A stretch of DNA of 64,000 nucleotides from Betaproteobacteria bacterium (GCA_016720425.1 JADKKQ010000006.1:186001-250000), one strand, 5' to 3'; counted from the first letter of the stretch, positions 45,527 to 56,204 are shown. A program made the numbers and translations. Notes: a model not told the origin generated them from the letters alone.

Positions 45527-46669
45527 GTGCCGATCCGTACCGCCGTGCTGCTTTGCCTGCTCGCCTTGTCGACCGCCGTCACCGCCCAGGTGCGGGTCGG
45601 GCTGATGGTCTCCGCCACCGGGCCGACGACGGCGATCGGCATCCCGCAGAAGAACACCGGCGACCTGCTGCCGAAGAAGATCGGCGACGCCACCGTCGAG
45701 TACATCCAGTACGACGACGGCGGCGACACGACGCGCGCGGTGCAGAACGTGAAGAAGCTGCTGCAGGAGCACCGCGTCGACGCGATCATCGGGCCGTCGA
45801 CGACGCCGAACGCGCTGGCCATGCTGGACTTCATCGCCGAGGGCAAGGTGCCGCTGCTGGCCACCGTCGGCACCTCGGCGGTGGTCGAGCCGCTGGACGC
45901 GAAGAAGCGCTGGGTGTTCAAGACCACGCAGAACGACGACCTGATCGCCGCGGCGCTGATCAAGCACATGGTCAGGACCGGCGTGAAGACCTACGGCTTC
46001 ATCGGCTTCAAGGACCCCTACGGCGAGAACTGGTACCGCGTGTTCGCGCCGATGGCCGAGAAGGCCGGCATCCGGCTGGTGGCGACCGAGTACTACCAGC
46101 GCACCGACGCCAGCGTCACCGGACAGGTGCTGAAGCTGGTGCTCGCCAGGCCCGAGGCGATGCTGATCGCCGGCGTCGGCGGGCCCGCGGTGCTGCCGCA
46201 GTGGACGCTGCGCGACCAGGGCTACAAGGGGACGATCTACCAGACGCACGGCGTCGCGACCGACGACTTCATCCGTCTGGGCAAGGACCGGGTCGAGGGC
46301 ACGATCCTCGCCGCCGGGCCGATGCTGGTCATCGACGAGATCCCCGACGCCAACCCGGTGAAGAAGGTCGCCACCGCGTACATCGGTGCCTACGAGAAGC
46401 AGTTCGGGCAGAAGCCGGCGACGTTCGGGGCCAACACCTGGGACTCGGGCCTCATCCTGCAGCGCGCGATTCCGGTGGCGCTCAGGAAGGCGAAGCCCGG
46501 CAGCGAGGCCTTTCGCGTCGCGCTGCGCGACGCGATCGAGCAGGAGCGCGAGATCGTCGGTTGCCAGGGCGTGTTCAACATGAGCCCCACCAACCACAAC
46601 GGCATGGACGAGCGCGCCCGCGTGCTGGTGACGGTGAAGGACGGCAGGTTCCGGCTCCTGCCCGAGTGA
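45527..46669 (+). CDS. ABC transporter substrate-binding protein, branched-chain amino acid (LivK-like) type
   Basis: A 380-residue periplasmic protein with a short signal peptide (MPIRTAVLLCLLALSTAVTAQ). It has the type I periplasmic-binding fold of LivJ/LivK proteins: RVGLMVSATGPTTAIG, YDDGGDTTRAVQNVKKLL, DAIIGPSTTPNALAM, then GFIGFKDPYGENWYRVF. Ligands of this group range from amino acids to aromatic acids and urea. No permease or ATPase gene is adjacent, so it works with a transporter encoded elsewhere or as a sensor. The start is a GTG with CGGAG upstream. It overlaps the next gene by four bases. Confidence 0.9.
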   Translation: MPIRTAVLLCLLALSTAVTAQVRVGLMVSATGPTTAIGIPQKNTGDLLPKKIGDATVEYIQYDDGGDTTRAVQNVKKLLQEHRVDAIIGPSTTPNALAMLDFIAEGKVPLLATVGTSAVVEPLDAKKRWVFKTTQNDDLIAAALIKHMVRTGVKTYGFIGFKDPYGENWYRVFAPMAEKAGIRLVATEYYQRTDASVTGQVLKLVLARPEAMLIAGVGGPAVLPQWTLRDQGYKGTIYQTHGVATDDFIRLGKDRVEGTILAAGPMLVIDEIPDANPVKKVATAYIGAYEKQFGQKPATFGANTWDSGLILQRAIPVALRKAKPGSEAFRVALRDAIEQEREIVGCQGVFNMSPTNHNGMDERARVLVTVKDGRFRLLPE

Positions 46670-47241
46670 TCGCCGGCATCCTGCTCGCCGCCGGTCGCGC
46701 CTCGCGCTACGGCGGCGCGAAGCTCGCCGCGCCGCTCGCCGGCGAGGGCGGGAGCGTCGGGGTCGTCGCCTGCCGCAACCTCGTCGCCGCGCTGCCGTAC
46801 TCGGTGGCGGTCGTCCGCCCCGGCGACGCCGCGCTCGCCGCCGCGCTGCAGCGTGCGGGGGCGCAGGTGATCGCCTGCCCCGACGCCGACCGCGGCATGG
46901 GGACGAGCCTCGCGTTCGCGGTCGCTGCGGCGCACACCGCCGACGGCTGGGTCGTCGCGCTGGCCGACATGCCCTGGGTCGGGCCGTCGACCATGCGCGC
47001 CGTGGCCGCTGCGGTCGCGGCCGGCGCCGAGGTCGCGGCACCGTTCCATCGCGGCGCGCGGGGGCATCCGGTCGGCTTCGGTCGCGTGTGCCTGCCGGCG
47101 CTGCTCGCGCTGGCCGGCGACGAGGGTGCGCGGGGGATCGTCGCGGCGTGGGGGGGTCGCGTGCGCCGGATCGACGTCGACGATCCCGGCTGCCTGCGCG
47201 ACGTCGACCGGCCGGCGGACCTCGAAGGCGGGAGGGCCTAG
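46666..47241 (+). CDS. MocA/MobA-like nucleotidyltransferase
   Basis: A 191-residue NTP-transferase with the signature AGILLAAGRASRYGGAKLAAPL (nucleotide-binding loop), then VVALADMPWVGPSTM (metal-binding Asp) and GARGHPVGFGR. This matches MocA-type enzymes, which cytidylate or guanylate molybdopterin for Mo-hydroxylases, though other NTP-transferases look similar. It starts with GTG inside the stop of the binding-protein gene (GTGA), so the two are co-translated, an unusual pairing. No xanthine or CO dehydrogenase genes are in the window. Confidence 0.82.
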   Translation: MIAGILLAAGRASRYGGAKLAAPLAGEGGSVGVVACRNLVAALPYSVAVVRPGDAALAAALQRAGAQVIACPDADRGMGTSLAFAVAAAHTADGWVVALADMPWVGPSTMRAVAAAVAAGAEVAAPFHRGARGHPVGFGRVCLPALLALAGDEGARGIVAAWGGRVRRIDVDDPGCLRDVDRPADLEGGRA

Positions 47242-47252
47242 CGGAGTTCTAC

Positions 47253-47357
47253 CGAGGCGGCACGAAGAAGACTGCACTCCCGTGGGAACGCCTTCAGGCG
47301 CGAATGCAGTCTAAGAGCCGCGATTGGCGGCTGAAGCCGCTCCTGCAAAGACCCTCG
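47253..47357. repeat. REP-like dispersed intergenic repeat, copy 2
   Basis: The ungapped 105-base partner of 28458-28562. It contains the palindromes CGCCTTCAGGCG (47289-47300) and GGCGGCTGAAGCCGC (centred near 47333). It lies between the convergent MocA-like and GGDEF-EAL genes, a typical place for REP elements that may also act as terminators. Confidence 0.6.
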
Positions 47358-47390
47358 TTGGATACTTCATGGTGCCGGATCAACAAGGCG

Positions 47391-49706
47391 TCAGTGCGCC
47401 GTCGGCCACATGTCGTGCTGGACGCCGTGGATGCGGGCCTCGTCCGCCTGCAACGCCCACCATTTGACGAAGTCGAGCTCTTCCAGCGGATGCGAGATCA
47501 GGTAGCCCTGCGCCTCCTCGCAGCCCAGGCTCTTCAGGAACGCGAACTGCGCCGCGGTCTCGACGCCCTCGGCGATGACGCGCAGGCCGAGCGAGTGCGA
47601 CAGCGCGATGATCGCCTGGGTGATCGTCTCGTCGCTCTTGTTGAGGTCCAGTCCGCGGACGAACCGCTGGTCGATCTTGAGGCTCTGGATCGGCAGGCGC
47701 GCGAGATAGGACAGGCTCGAATAGCCGGTGCCGAAGTCGTCGACGGTGATCGAGATGCCGCGCTGCTGCAGCTTGACCAGCGTGTCGACGGCGCGCTCGG
47801 GGTGGGTGATGATCACGCTTTCGGTGATCTCGAGGTCGAGGTACCGCGACGGCAGCCCGGACGAGGTCAGCGCTTCCTCGACGATGTTGAGCCAGCCTTC
47901 GTGCTGCAGCTGCTGCACGGAGAGATTGACCGAGAGCCGCAGCGGCATGCCGATCAGGTGCCAGGCGTTGACCTGGCGGCAGGCTTCGCGCAGCACGCGC
48001 GCGCCCAGCGGGTGGATCATCCCCGACTCCTCGGCCACGGGAATGAAATCGGCCGGCATGACGACGCCGCGCACGGGGTCGCGCCAGCGGACCAGCGCCT
48101 CGACGCCCATCGTCCGCCCGGAGCGCAGGTCGATCTGCGGCTGGTAGACGAGGAAGAACTCGTTGCCGATGAGGCCCCGGCGCATGTCGGTCTCGAGCTG
48201 CAGCCGCTGCTGCACGCTGGCGTTCATGTCGGCGGTGTAGAAGCGATAGGCATTGCGGCCGGCACCCTTCGACGCGTACATCGCCGTGTCGGCCTGCTTG
48301 ATCAGCGTGACCGGATCGCCGCCGTCCAGCGGATACATCGACACGCCGATCGAGCAGGTCAGCGTCGGCACCTGGTCGGACAGGCGGAACGGGGCCAGGA
48401 ACGACTCGCGGACGCGCGCCAGCACCGTCATCGTCTCGAAGGTCGCGTGCGCCGGGTCGAGCCCGGGCAGCACCAGCACGAACTCGTCGCCGCCGAGCCG
48501 GGCGACGGTGTCGGTCTCGCGGACCGCGTGGGTGAGCCGCTGCGCGACGGCCTGCAGCAGCTGGTCGCCGGCGTCGTGTCCGAGCGTGTCGTTGATGCGC
48601 TTGAAGTGGTCGAAGTCGAGGAACACGCAGGCGACGTGCGTCCCGTCGCGCTGCGCCTGGGCGATGATCTGTTTCAGCCGCTGGTTGAGCAGCGACCGGT
48701 TGGGCAGGCCGGTCAGGATGTCGTGCTGCGCGAGCTTGAACGCCTGCGCGGTGGCGACCTCGAGCTCGCGCGTGCGCTGCGCCACCTTGTCCTCGAGCGT
48801 GCGCTGGTAGTTGTCGACCTCCGACTGCGACACCGCGAGGCGCTGCGTCATCTGGTTGAACGCGTGGGTGAGGTGCCCGAGCTCGTCCGAGGAGCTGGGC
48901 GGCACGTAGACGTCGAGCTTGCCGGCGCCCACGGCGGAGGACGCGCGCACCAGCCGGCGCATCGGCGACACCAGCCGCTTGGTCAGCAGCATCGCCGACC
49001 CGATCGCCAGCAGCACGAGCAGCGCCGCCAGCGTGGTGCCACCGACGAGCAGCTTGCGGAACTGCGCCTGCTGGCGCTCGAAGGTCATGCCGACGCGGAT
49101 GTAGCCGAGCGGGCCGCCGGGCGGCGCGAGCGCGGCGGCGAAGCGATCCGGCGGCGTGCCGGCGAGGTCCGGCAGCGCATTGGCGGCGATCGTCGTCTGC
49201 GCGCCGCGCACCGGGGCGATCAGTTCGATGAAGCGCTGTCCCTGCACGTGCAGGTCGGCGGCGGCGATCGCCTGCGCGGGCGTCGCGCCGGCGTTCGGCA
49301 GCCGGGCGGGGGGCAGGGTGAGCGCGGCGAGCGAGTCGCCGAACCGGCGCTCGGCGATCTGGTTGCGGGCGGCGTCGAGCACCGCCACGTAGGCGATGTC
49401 GCCCTCGGGCGGCAGCGTGTCCAGCACCGCGTTGATCGCGCTGCGGTCGTCGGCCTGCAGGCCGCGCTCGGAGAGCTCGGCCAGCATCGTGGCGACCGTC
49501 CGGCCCTGGGCGCGCAGCCCGCTTTCCTCGTCGCGCAGCTGCTGCCAAAGGTAGAAGCCCGTCGTCGCGACGACGGTGAACAGCACCAGTCCGACGGTCA
49601 GCAGGTTGAGCTTGGCCAGGAGGCCCATGCGCACCGGCGGCAGGTTCGCCGGCATCGTCGCGTCGCGTTCCGCGGGGGCGAGCTGTCGGCGCAGGTTCCT
49701 GATCAC
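47391..49706 (-). CDS. Membrane GGDEF-EAL protein (cyclic-di-GMP turnover)
   Basis: A 771-residue sensor enzyme. Order: a transmembrane helix (about 29-52), a periplasmic region of some 165 residues, a second helix (about 222-242), a HAMP domain, a coiled coil, a GGDEF domain and an EAL domain. The cyclase motif LGGDEF is intact and has the inhibitory RETD I-site upstream. The EAL domain keeps VEALVRW, VDDFGTGYSSL and IAEGVET. Both activities are therefore possible. The GTG start at 49706 is the longest choice; ATGs at 49655 and 49628 also precede the first helix. It follows the YqhA-like gene by 22 bases and is probably co-transcribed. Confidence 0.9.
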   Translation of the reverse strand: MIRNLRRQLAPAERDATMPANLPPVRMGLLAKLNLLTVGLVLFTVVATTGFYLWQQLRDEESGLRAQGRTVATMLAELSERGLQADDRSAINAVLDTLPPEGDIAYVAVLDAARNQIAERRFGDSLAALTLPPARLPNAGATPAQAIAAADLHVQGQRFIELIAPVRGAQTTIAANALPDLAGTPPDRFAAALAPPGGPLGYIRVGMTFERQQAQFRKLLVGGTTLAALLVLLAIGSAMLLTKRLVSPMRRLVRASSAVGAGKLDVYVPPSSSDELGHLTHAFNQMTQRLAVSQSEVDNYQRTLEDKVAQRTRELEVATAQAFKLAQHDILTGLPNRSLLNQRLKQIIAQAQRDGTHVACVFLDFDHFKRINDTLGHDAGDQLLQAVAQRLTHAVRETDTVARLGGDEFVLVLPGLDPAHATFETMTVLARVRESFLAPFRLSDQVPTLTCSIGVSMYPLDGGDPVTLIKQADTAMYASKGAGRNAYRFYTADMNASVQQRLQLETDMRRGLIGNEFFLVYQPQIDLRSGRTMGVEALVRWRDPVRGVVMPADFIPVAEESGMIHPLGARVLREACRQVNAWHLIGMPLRLSVNLSVQQLQHEGWLNIVEEALTSSGLPSRYLDLEITESVIITHPERAVDTLVKLQQRGISITVDDFGTGYSSLSYLARLPIQSLKIDQRFVRGLDLNKSDETITQAIIALSHSLGLRVIAEGVETAAQFAFLKSLGCEEAQGYLISHPLEELDFVKWWALQADEARIHGVQHDMWPTAH

Positions 49707-49728
49707 GGTGTCGGCGGCCTGGGGGAGG

Positions 49729-50358
49729 TCAGTGCCCGGCCGCCGGCCCGGCCCGTTGCAGCGCCGGCTTGGCGTGGCCCCTGGCCGCCGCGGGGAGGAT
49801 GCGGTCGACCGCGGCGATCGCCATCGCCGAGAGCAGGAACGCCACGTGGATCACCGTCTGCCAGAGCAGCGTCTTCTCGTCGTAGGCGGCGGCGTTGATG
49901 AACGTCTTCAGCAGGTGGATCGACGAGATGCCGATGATCGCCGTGGCGAGCTTGACCTTGAGCACCGAGGCGTTGACGTGGGACAGCCACTCCGGCTGGT
50001 CGGGGTGATCCTCGAGGTGCATCCGCGACACGAAGGTCTCGTAGCCGCCGACGATGACCATGATCAGCAGGTTCGAGATCATCACCACGTCGATGAGCCC
50101 CAGCACCACCAGCATGATCACCGTCTCCGACGGCGTCTTCATCGTGGCGGCCGCCTGGCCCGGCGGCGCGGTCGCGGCCACGATCTGCTGGATCGCCGAC
50201 TGGCTGCCGAAGGCCGCCTCGACCAGGTGCGTGAGCTCGACCCAGAAGTGCCAGACGTAGACGCCCTGGGCGACGATCAGGCCGAGATAGAGCGGGAGTT
50301 GCAGCCACCGGCTCATGAAGATGAGCTGCGGTATCGGGCGGAGGAAGAGCTTCGACAT
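49729..50358 (-). CDS. YqhA/UPF0114 family inner-membrane protein
   Basis: A 209-residue protein with three to four predicted membrane helices (LPLYLGLIVAQGVYVWHFWV, IMLVVLGLIDVVMISNLLIM, VIHVAFLLSAMAIAAVDRIL). The segment DVVMISNLLIMVIVGGYETFVS and VKLATAIIGISSIHLLKTFI are typical of the UPF0114 (YqhA) family, whose function is unknown. ATG 50358 is preferred over the TTG two codons upstream. It heads a unit with the GGDEF-EAL gene and diverges from acs. Confidence 0.85.
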   Translation of the reverse strand: MSKLFLRPIPQLIFMSRWLQLPLYLGLIVAQGVYVWHFWVELTHLVEAAFGSQSAIQQIVAATAPPGQAAATMKTPSETVIMLVVLGLIDVVMISNLLIMVIVGGYETFVSRMHLEDHPDQPEWLSHVNASVLKVKLATAIIGISSIHLLKTFINAAAYDEKTLLWQTVIHVAFLLSAMAIAAVDRILPAAARGHAKPALQRAGPAAGH

Positions 50359-50383
50359 CGGCAACGAGGCGGTTTGATGCTGT

Positions 50384-50444
50384 CAACTCGCGAGTCTAGC
50401 ACCACGAGGCGCTGCCGTGGGGCCGCCCTGCGGCTCGCGAGTTG
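50384..50444. promoter_or_regulatory. Paired palindromic sites between the yqhA-like gene and acs
   Basis: CAACTCGCGAG (50384-50394) and its exact reverse complement CTCGCGAGTTG (50434-50444) are separated by 39 bases. Each arm contains the palindrome CTCGCGAG (ACTCGCGAGT in the first). The spacing, about 50 bases centre to centre, and the divergent-promoter position suggest two operator sites for one regulator. A TATAAA hexamer (50480-50485) lies just beyond. Confidence 0.45.
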
Positions 50445-50544
50445 CGGCGCGCCGTAAGCCTGTCGTAAGTCTGGCGTTCTATAAAGTGAGCGGCAGACGG
50501 CGGGTTCCGACCGGCCGCGCCTTGCACTGCGTCAAACCGGCGCG

Positions 50545-50574
50545 TTGCGCGGACGCCGCGCGTTTGGTTAGACT
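50545..50574 (+). promoter_or_regulatory. Candidate acs promoter
   Basis: TTGCGC (50545-50550), an 18-base spacer and TAGACT (50569-50574), with a leader of about 60 bases to the ATG at 50643. The -35 matches the consensus at only three positions. Confidence 0.4.
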
Positions 50575-50642
50575 GCGTCGTTTTCCCAGAATACGGTGCG
50601 CCCCTCGTCGCGCATCGCCGACCCCCTGGAGGAGAAGGCAGC

Positions 50643-52607
<1,965 letters not shown>

Positions 52608-52630
52608 CCCCGCCGGTTGCGGGTAGAATG

Positions 52631-52669
52631 CGGGCGGCGTTCCCTCGGGGCGCCGCCCGTTCACTTTTT
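52631..52669 (+). terminator. Terminator-like hairpin after acs
   Basis: A perfect nine-base stem CGGGCGGCG (52631-52639) / CGCCGCCCG (52651-52659) with an 11-base loop, then five bases and TTTTT (52665-52669). It could end acs transcripts. However, TAGAAT at 52624-52629 just before it could be the -10 of the next gene, in which case the hairpin is a leader structure. Confidence 0.5.
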
Positions 52670-52689
52670 CGCGACCCGCGCACCCTCTC

Positions 52690-53028
52690 TTGTCCGACCT
52701 CGGCAACACGCTCTTCTGGCTGCGCCTGGTGCAGCTCGTGCTCGCCATCCCGCTGCTGGCCATCGTCGGGCAGGGCATCGTCCACTTCCTGGCGCGGGCG
52801 TTCGGCCAGGACCCCAAGGTCAACTTCTTCTATCGGCTGCTGGAGGTCGTCGGCTCGCCGGTGACGCGGCTGGCCCGTTTCATCGCGCCGAAATTCGTCG
52901 CCGACCGGCACCTGCCGCTGGTCGCGCTGTCGCTGCTCGCCGTCGGCTACGTGTGGACGATGATCGCGATCGCCAATGCCTGCATCGGCGCCGGCCTGCC
53001 GGTCGCGCAGTGCCTGCAGGCGAATTGA
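52690..53028 (+). CDS. Small hydrophobic membrane protein, function unknown
   Basis: A 112-residue protein with two clear membrane helices (LVLAIPLLAIVGQGIVHFLA and LPLVALSLLAVGYVWTMIAIA) around a loop NFFYRLLEVVGSPVTRLARFIAP that resembles the YggT-type loop. I do not recognise the family with certainty. The first usable codon is TTG at 52690 and no better start is visible, so the N-terminus is tentative. Eleven bases separate it from the TPR gene, so they are probably co-expressed. Confidence 0.65.
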   Translation: MSDLGNTLFWLRLVQLVLAIPLLAIVGQGIVHFLARAFGQDPKVNFFYRLLEVVGSPVTRLARFIAPKFVADRHLPLVALSLLAVGYVWTMIAIANACIGAGLPVAQCLQAN

Positions 53029-53039
53029 GACCGGGCACG

Positions 53040-53621
53040 ATGGCACTGTCCACGCGACTGCAGCGCACCTTCTGCAACCAGATGGCGGCCTGGTGCATGC
53101 TGTTCCGCCGCCGCGACATGGCGATGACCTGGTATCGGCGGATGCTGGCCCTCGACCCGCGCGACACGCTGGCGCTGGCCTCGCTGGGGTTCCAGCACGC
53201 GCGCGCCGGCGAGAACCGCGACGCGCTGGCGCTGTTCGACCAGGTGATCGCGATCACGCCCGACGACGCCGACGCGCACTTCAACCGCGCGTTCCTGCTG
53301 CAGGAGCTGAACGACCACGACGCCGCGATTGCGGCGTTCGGCGCGGCGATCGCGCGCAACCCGGAGCACGACCGCGCGCACTACGGCCTCGCGCTGTCGC
53401 TGATCGCGACACACCGCTTGGACGAGGCCGTCGCACCGCTGAGGAAGAACACCAAGCTGCAGCCGATGAGTCCCTACGGGTGGTACCAGCTCGCGCGCGT
53501 CCAGCGCGACCTCGGCCGGCTCGACGAGACGCAGAAGATTCTCGATCACCTCGCGACCTTCGAACCCAAGGTCGCACGGCAGCTGGAGCGCGAGACCGGG
53601 CTGAAGGCCGGCACCGGTTAG
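53040..53621 (+). CDS. Tetratricopeptide repeat protein
   Basis: A 193-residue protein built mostly of TPR-like helical pairs: MTWYRRMLALDPRDTLALASLG, ALALFDQVIAITPDDADAHFNRAF, AAIAAFGAAIARNPEHDRAHYGLAL, and LDEAVAPLRKNTKLQPMSPYGWYQLA. There is no signal peptide or membrane helix. TPR proteins are scaffolds; partner unknown. It directly follows the small membrane protein gene. Confidence 0.8.
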   Translation: MALSTRLQRTFCNQMAAWCMLFRRRDMAMTWYRRMLALDPRDTLALASLGFQHARAGENRDALALFDQVIAITPDDADAHFNRAFLLQELNDHDAAIAAFGAAIARNPEHDRAHYGLALSLIATHRLDEAVAPLRKNTKLQPMSPYGWYQLARVQRDLGRLDETQKILDHLATFEPKVARQLERETGLKAGTG

Positions 53622-53684
53622 TCGTCGCAGCGACATTGCTGCGCTGCAACCCGGCAATGCCGGTCATTTCTCGGCGACGAGTGC

Positions 53685-53714
53685 TTGTTGCACCGCGCGG
53701 AATGTCGTTATACT
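53685..53714 (+). promoter_or_regulatory. Promoter of the DUF4212-symporter operon
   Basis: TTGTTG (53685-53690), an 18-base spacer and TATACT (53709-53714), with a leader of about 115 bases to the first ATG at 53836. One of the clearer sigma-70-type promoters here. Confidence 0.6.
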
Positions 53715-53835
53715 CCGCCAACTTTGGTCGCTCGACCGGGGTCGGTGGCGCCGCGAAACGCTGTTGCCAATAACGCGCGCCCGCCATTTCGGGATCGTCG
53801 GATTGTCCATCGCTGTCCTTCAGGAGGAGCCTTCC

Positions 53836-54102
53836 ATGCAGTTGTCCGAGAAGCATCGGGAGTACTGGAGCAAGAATCTCTCCATCACGGGGATATTGCT
53901 CCTGGTCTGGTTCGTAGCCACGTTCGTGGTCGGCTATTTCGCGCGGGAAATCAACGGCGTCAATTTCTTCGGCTGGCCGCTCGCGTTCTACATGTGCGCG
54001 CAGGGCTCGCTGATCATCTACGTGGTCATCATCTGGTTCTACGCGCGTTACATGAACACCCTCGATGAGAAGTACGGCGTGGCGGAAGGAGAAGAGCAAT
54101 GA
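53836..54102 (+). CDS. DUF4212 small subunit of a sodium:solute symporter
   Basis: An 88-residue membrane protein with two helices (ITGILLLVWFVATFVVGYFA and FYMCAQGSLIIYVVIIWFYA) and the family sequence REINGVNFFGWPLAFYMCAQG. DUF4212 proteins are encoded next to, and presumably assist, large sodium:solute symporters of the VC_2705 type, here the very next gene, overlapping by four bases (ATGA). AGGAGG precedes the ATG. Confidence 0.93.
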   Translation: MQLSEKHREYWSKNLSITGILLLVWFVATFVVGYFAREINGVNFFGWPLAFYMCAQGSLIIYVVIIWFYARYMNTLDEKYGVAEGEEQ

Positions 54103-56204
54103 GCGGCGGCACCGGCGGCATGTTCTCGGGGGGATCGCAGAAGGCGTTCACCTCCAACCTGAAGAAGATCTACACCTGGTACACCGGCGGCTTTCTCGTC
54201 TTCGTCGTCGCGCTGACCATCCTCGAGCAGATGGGGCTGCCGCGCAACTGGATCGGCTACGTCTTCCTGCTGGCCACCGTCGGGCTGTACGCCGGCATCG
54301 GCATCATGAGCCGGACGTCGGACGCGGCCGAGTACTACGTCGCCGGACGGCGCGTGCCCGCGCTGTTCAACGGCATGGCGACCGGCGCCGACTGGATGAG
54401 CGCGGCGTCGTTCATCGGCATGGCCGGGACGCTCTACCTCACCGGCTTCGGCGGCCTGGCGTTCATCATCGGCTGGACCGGCGGCTACTGCCTGGTCGCG
54501 CTGCTGCTGGCGCCGTACCTGCGCAAGTTCGGGCAGTTCACGATTCCCGACTTCCTCGGCGCGCGCTACGGCGGCAACATCCCGCGGACGATCGGCATCA
54601 TCGCCGCGATCCTCTGCTCGTTCACCTACGTGGTGGCGCAGATCTACGGCGTCGGCCTCATCACCACGCGCCTCACCGGCGTGCCGTTCGAGATCGGGAT
54701 CTTCCTGGGCCTGGGCGGCATTCTGGTCTGCTCGTTCCTGGGCGGGATGCGCGCGGTCACCTGGACGCAGGTCGCGCAGTACATCATCCTGATCGTCGCC
54801 TACATGATCCCCGTGGTCTGGCTGTCGGTGAAGTACACCGGCGTGCCGGTGCCGCAGGCGATCTACGGCAGCGTGCTGCAGAAGGTCACCGAGCGCGAGG
54901 AAGTGCTGCTGAAGGACCCGAAGGAACTCGAGGTCCGCGGCATCTACAAGGCGCGCGCCGACGAGGCCTCGGCCAAGCTCAAGGGCCTGCCGGGATCCTT
55001 CGACGCCGGCAAGCAGCAGCTCGCCGCGAACGTCGACAAGCTGAAGGCCGACAACGCGCCGGCCGACCAGATCGCAGCCGCCGAGAAGGCCGTGTCGGCG
55101 TATCCGAAGGACGCGGCGGCGGCGAAGGCGCAGTGGACCAAGGACGCCGGCGCGGCCGCGCGAGCGGCGCCGCCGCTGCGCCATGCGCAGGCTTTCCCGG
55201 GCAAGGACGAGGCCGCGCAGGACGTCTCGCGCCGCAACTTCCTGGCGCTGGTGTTCTGCCTGATGGTCGGCACGGCTGCGTTGCCGCACATCCTGATGCG
55301 CTACTACACCACGCCGTCGGTGAAGGAAGCGCGCCAGTCGGTGTTCTGGTCGCTGTTCTTCATCTTCCTGCTGTACTTCACCGCGCCGGCGCTGGCGGTG
55401 CTGGCCAAGTACGACGTCTACAGCTTCCTCGTCGGCACCGACTTCTCCAAACTGCCGCAGTGGGTGGCGTCGTGGACCAAGGTCGATCCATCGCTGCTGT
55501 CGATCGTCGACGTCAACAAGGACGGCATCGTGCAGCTGGCGGAAATCGCCATCGGCGGCGACATCGTCGTGCTCGCGACACCGGAGATCGCCGGGCTGCC
55601 CTACGTGATCTCGGGGCTGGTCGCGGCGGGCGGCCTCGCCGCGGCGCTGTCGACCGCGGACGGCCTGTTGCTGACCATCGCCAACGCGCTGTCGCACGAC
55701 TTCTACTACAAGATGCTCGATCCCAATGCATCGACCGCGCGGCGGGTGACGATTTCCAAGATCCTGCTGCTGGTCGTCGCGTTGGCGGCGGCTTCGGTGG
55801 CGGCGCAGAAGCCGGCCGACATCCTGTTCCTCGTGTCCGCGGCGTTCTCGCTGGCCGCGGCCGGGTTCTTCCCGGCGCTGGTGCTGGGGATCTTCTGGAA
55901 GCGCGCCAACAAGTGGGGCGCGACGCTGGGGATGATGGCCGGTCTCGGCGTCACGTTCTACTACATGGCGGTCACGCAGCCGTGGCTGCGCAGCGTGTTC
56001 GGCGTGACCAGCCCGATCGCCGACAACATCTGGTGGGGCATCCAGCCGATCTCGGCCGGGCTGTGGGGCGTGCCGCTGGGCTTCATTGTGATCATCGTCG
56101 TCAGCCTGTTGACGCCGGCGCCGGACAAGGAGACGCAGGACCTGGTCGAGCACGTCCGCTACCCGAACCTCGTCGGCGACACGATGAAGACGCTGGGGAC
56201 CTGA
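54099..56204 (+). CDS. Sodium:solute symporter, VC_2705 subfamily (acetate-permease-like)
   Basis: A 701-residue SSF-family transporter with about 13 helices. Core motifs include YYVAGRRVPALFNGMATGADWMSAASFIGMAG and GLAAALSTADGLLLTIANALSHD, both typical of ActP-like symporters. A hydrophilic insertion of about 130 residues (roughly 250-380), rich in Ala, Lys and Asp and probably helical or coiled, separates two helices. DVNKDGIVQLAE at residues 471-482 is a canonical 12-residue EF-hand calcium-binding loop between two later helices. The likely substrate is acetate or another short carboxylate, given acs nearby (inference). A strong terminator follows. Confidence 0.92.
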   Translation: MSGGTGGMFSGGSQKAFTSNLKKIYTWYTGGFLVFVVALTILEQMGLPRNWIGYVFLLATVGLYAGIGIMSRTSDAAEYYVAGRRVPALFNGMATGADWMSAASFIGMAGTLYLTGFGGLAFIIGWTGGYCLVALLLAPYLRKFGQFTIPDFLGARYGGNIPRTIGIIAAILCSFTYVVAQIYGVGLITTRLTGVPFEIGIFLGLGGILVCSFLGGMRAVTWTQVAQYIILIVAYMIPVVWLSVKYTGVPVPQAIYGSVLQKVTEREEVLLKDPKELEVRGIYKARADEASAKLKGLPGSFDAGKQQLAANVDKLKADNAPADQIAAAEKAVSAYPKDAAAAKAQWTKDAGAAARAAPPLRHAQAFPGKDEAAQDVSRRNFLALVFCLMVGTAALPHILMRYYTTPSVKEARQSVFWSLFFIFLLYFTAPALAVLAKYDVYSFLVGTDFSKLPQWVASWTKVDPSLLSIVDVNKDGIVQLAEIAIGGDIVVLATPEIAGLPYVISGLVAAGGLAAALSTADGLLLTIANALSHDFYYKMLDPNASTARRVTISKILLLVVALAAASVAAQKPADILFLVSAAFSLAAAGFFPALVLGIFWKRANKWGATLGMMAGLGVTFYYMAVTQPWLRSVFGVTSPIADNIWWGIQPISAGLWGVPLGFIVIIVVSLLTPAPDKETQDLVEHVRYPNLVGDTMKTLGT

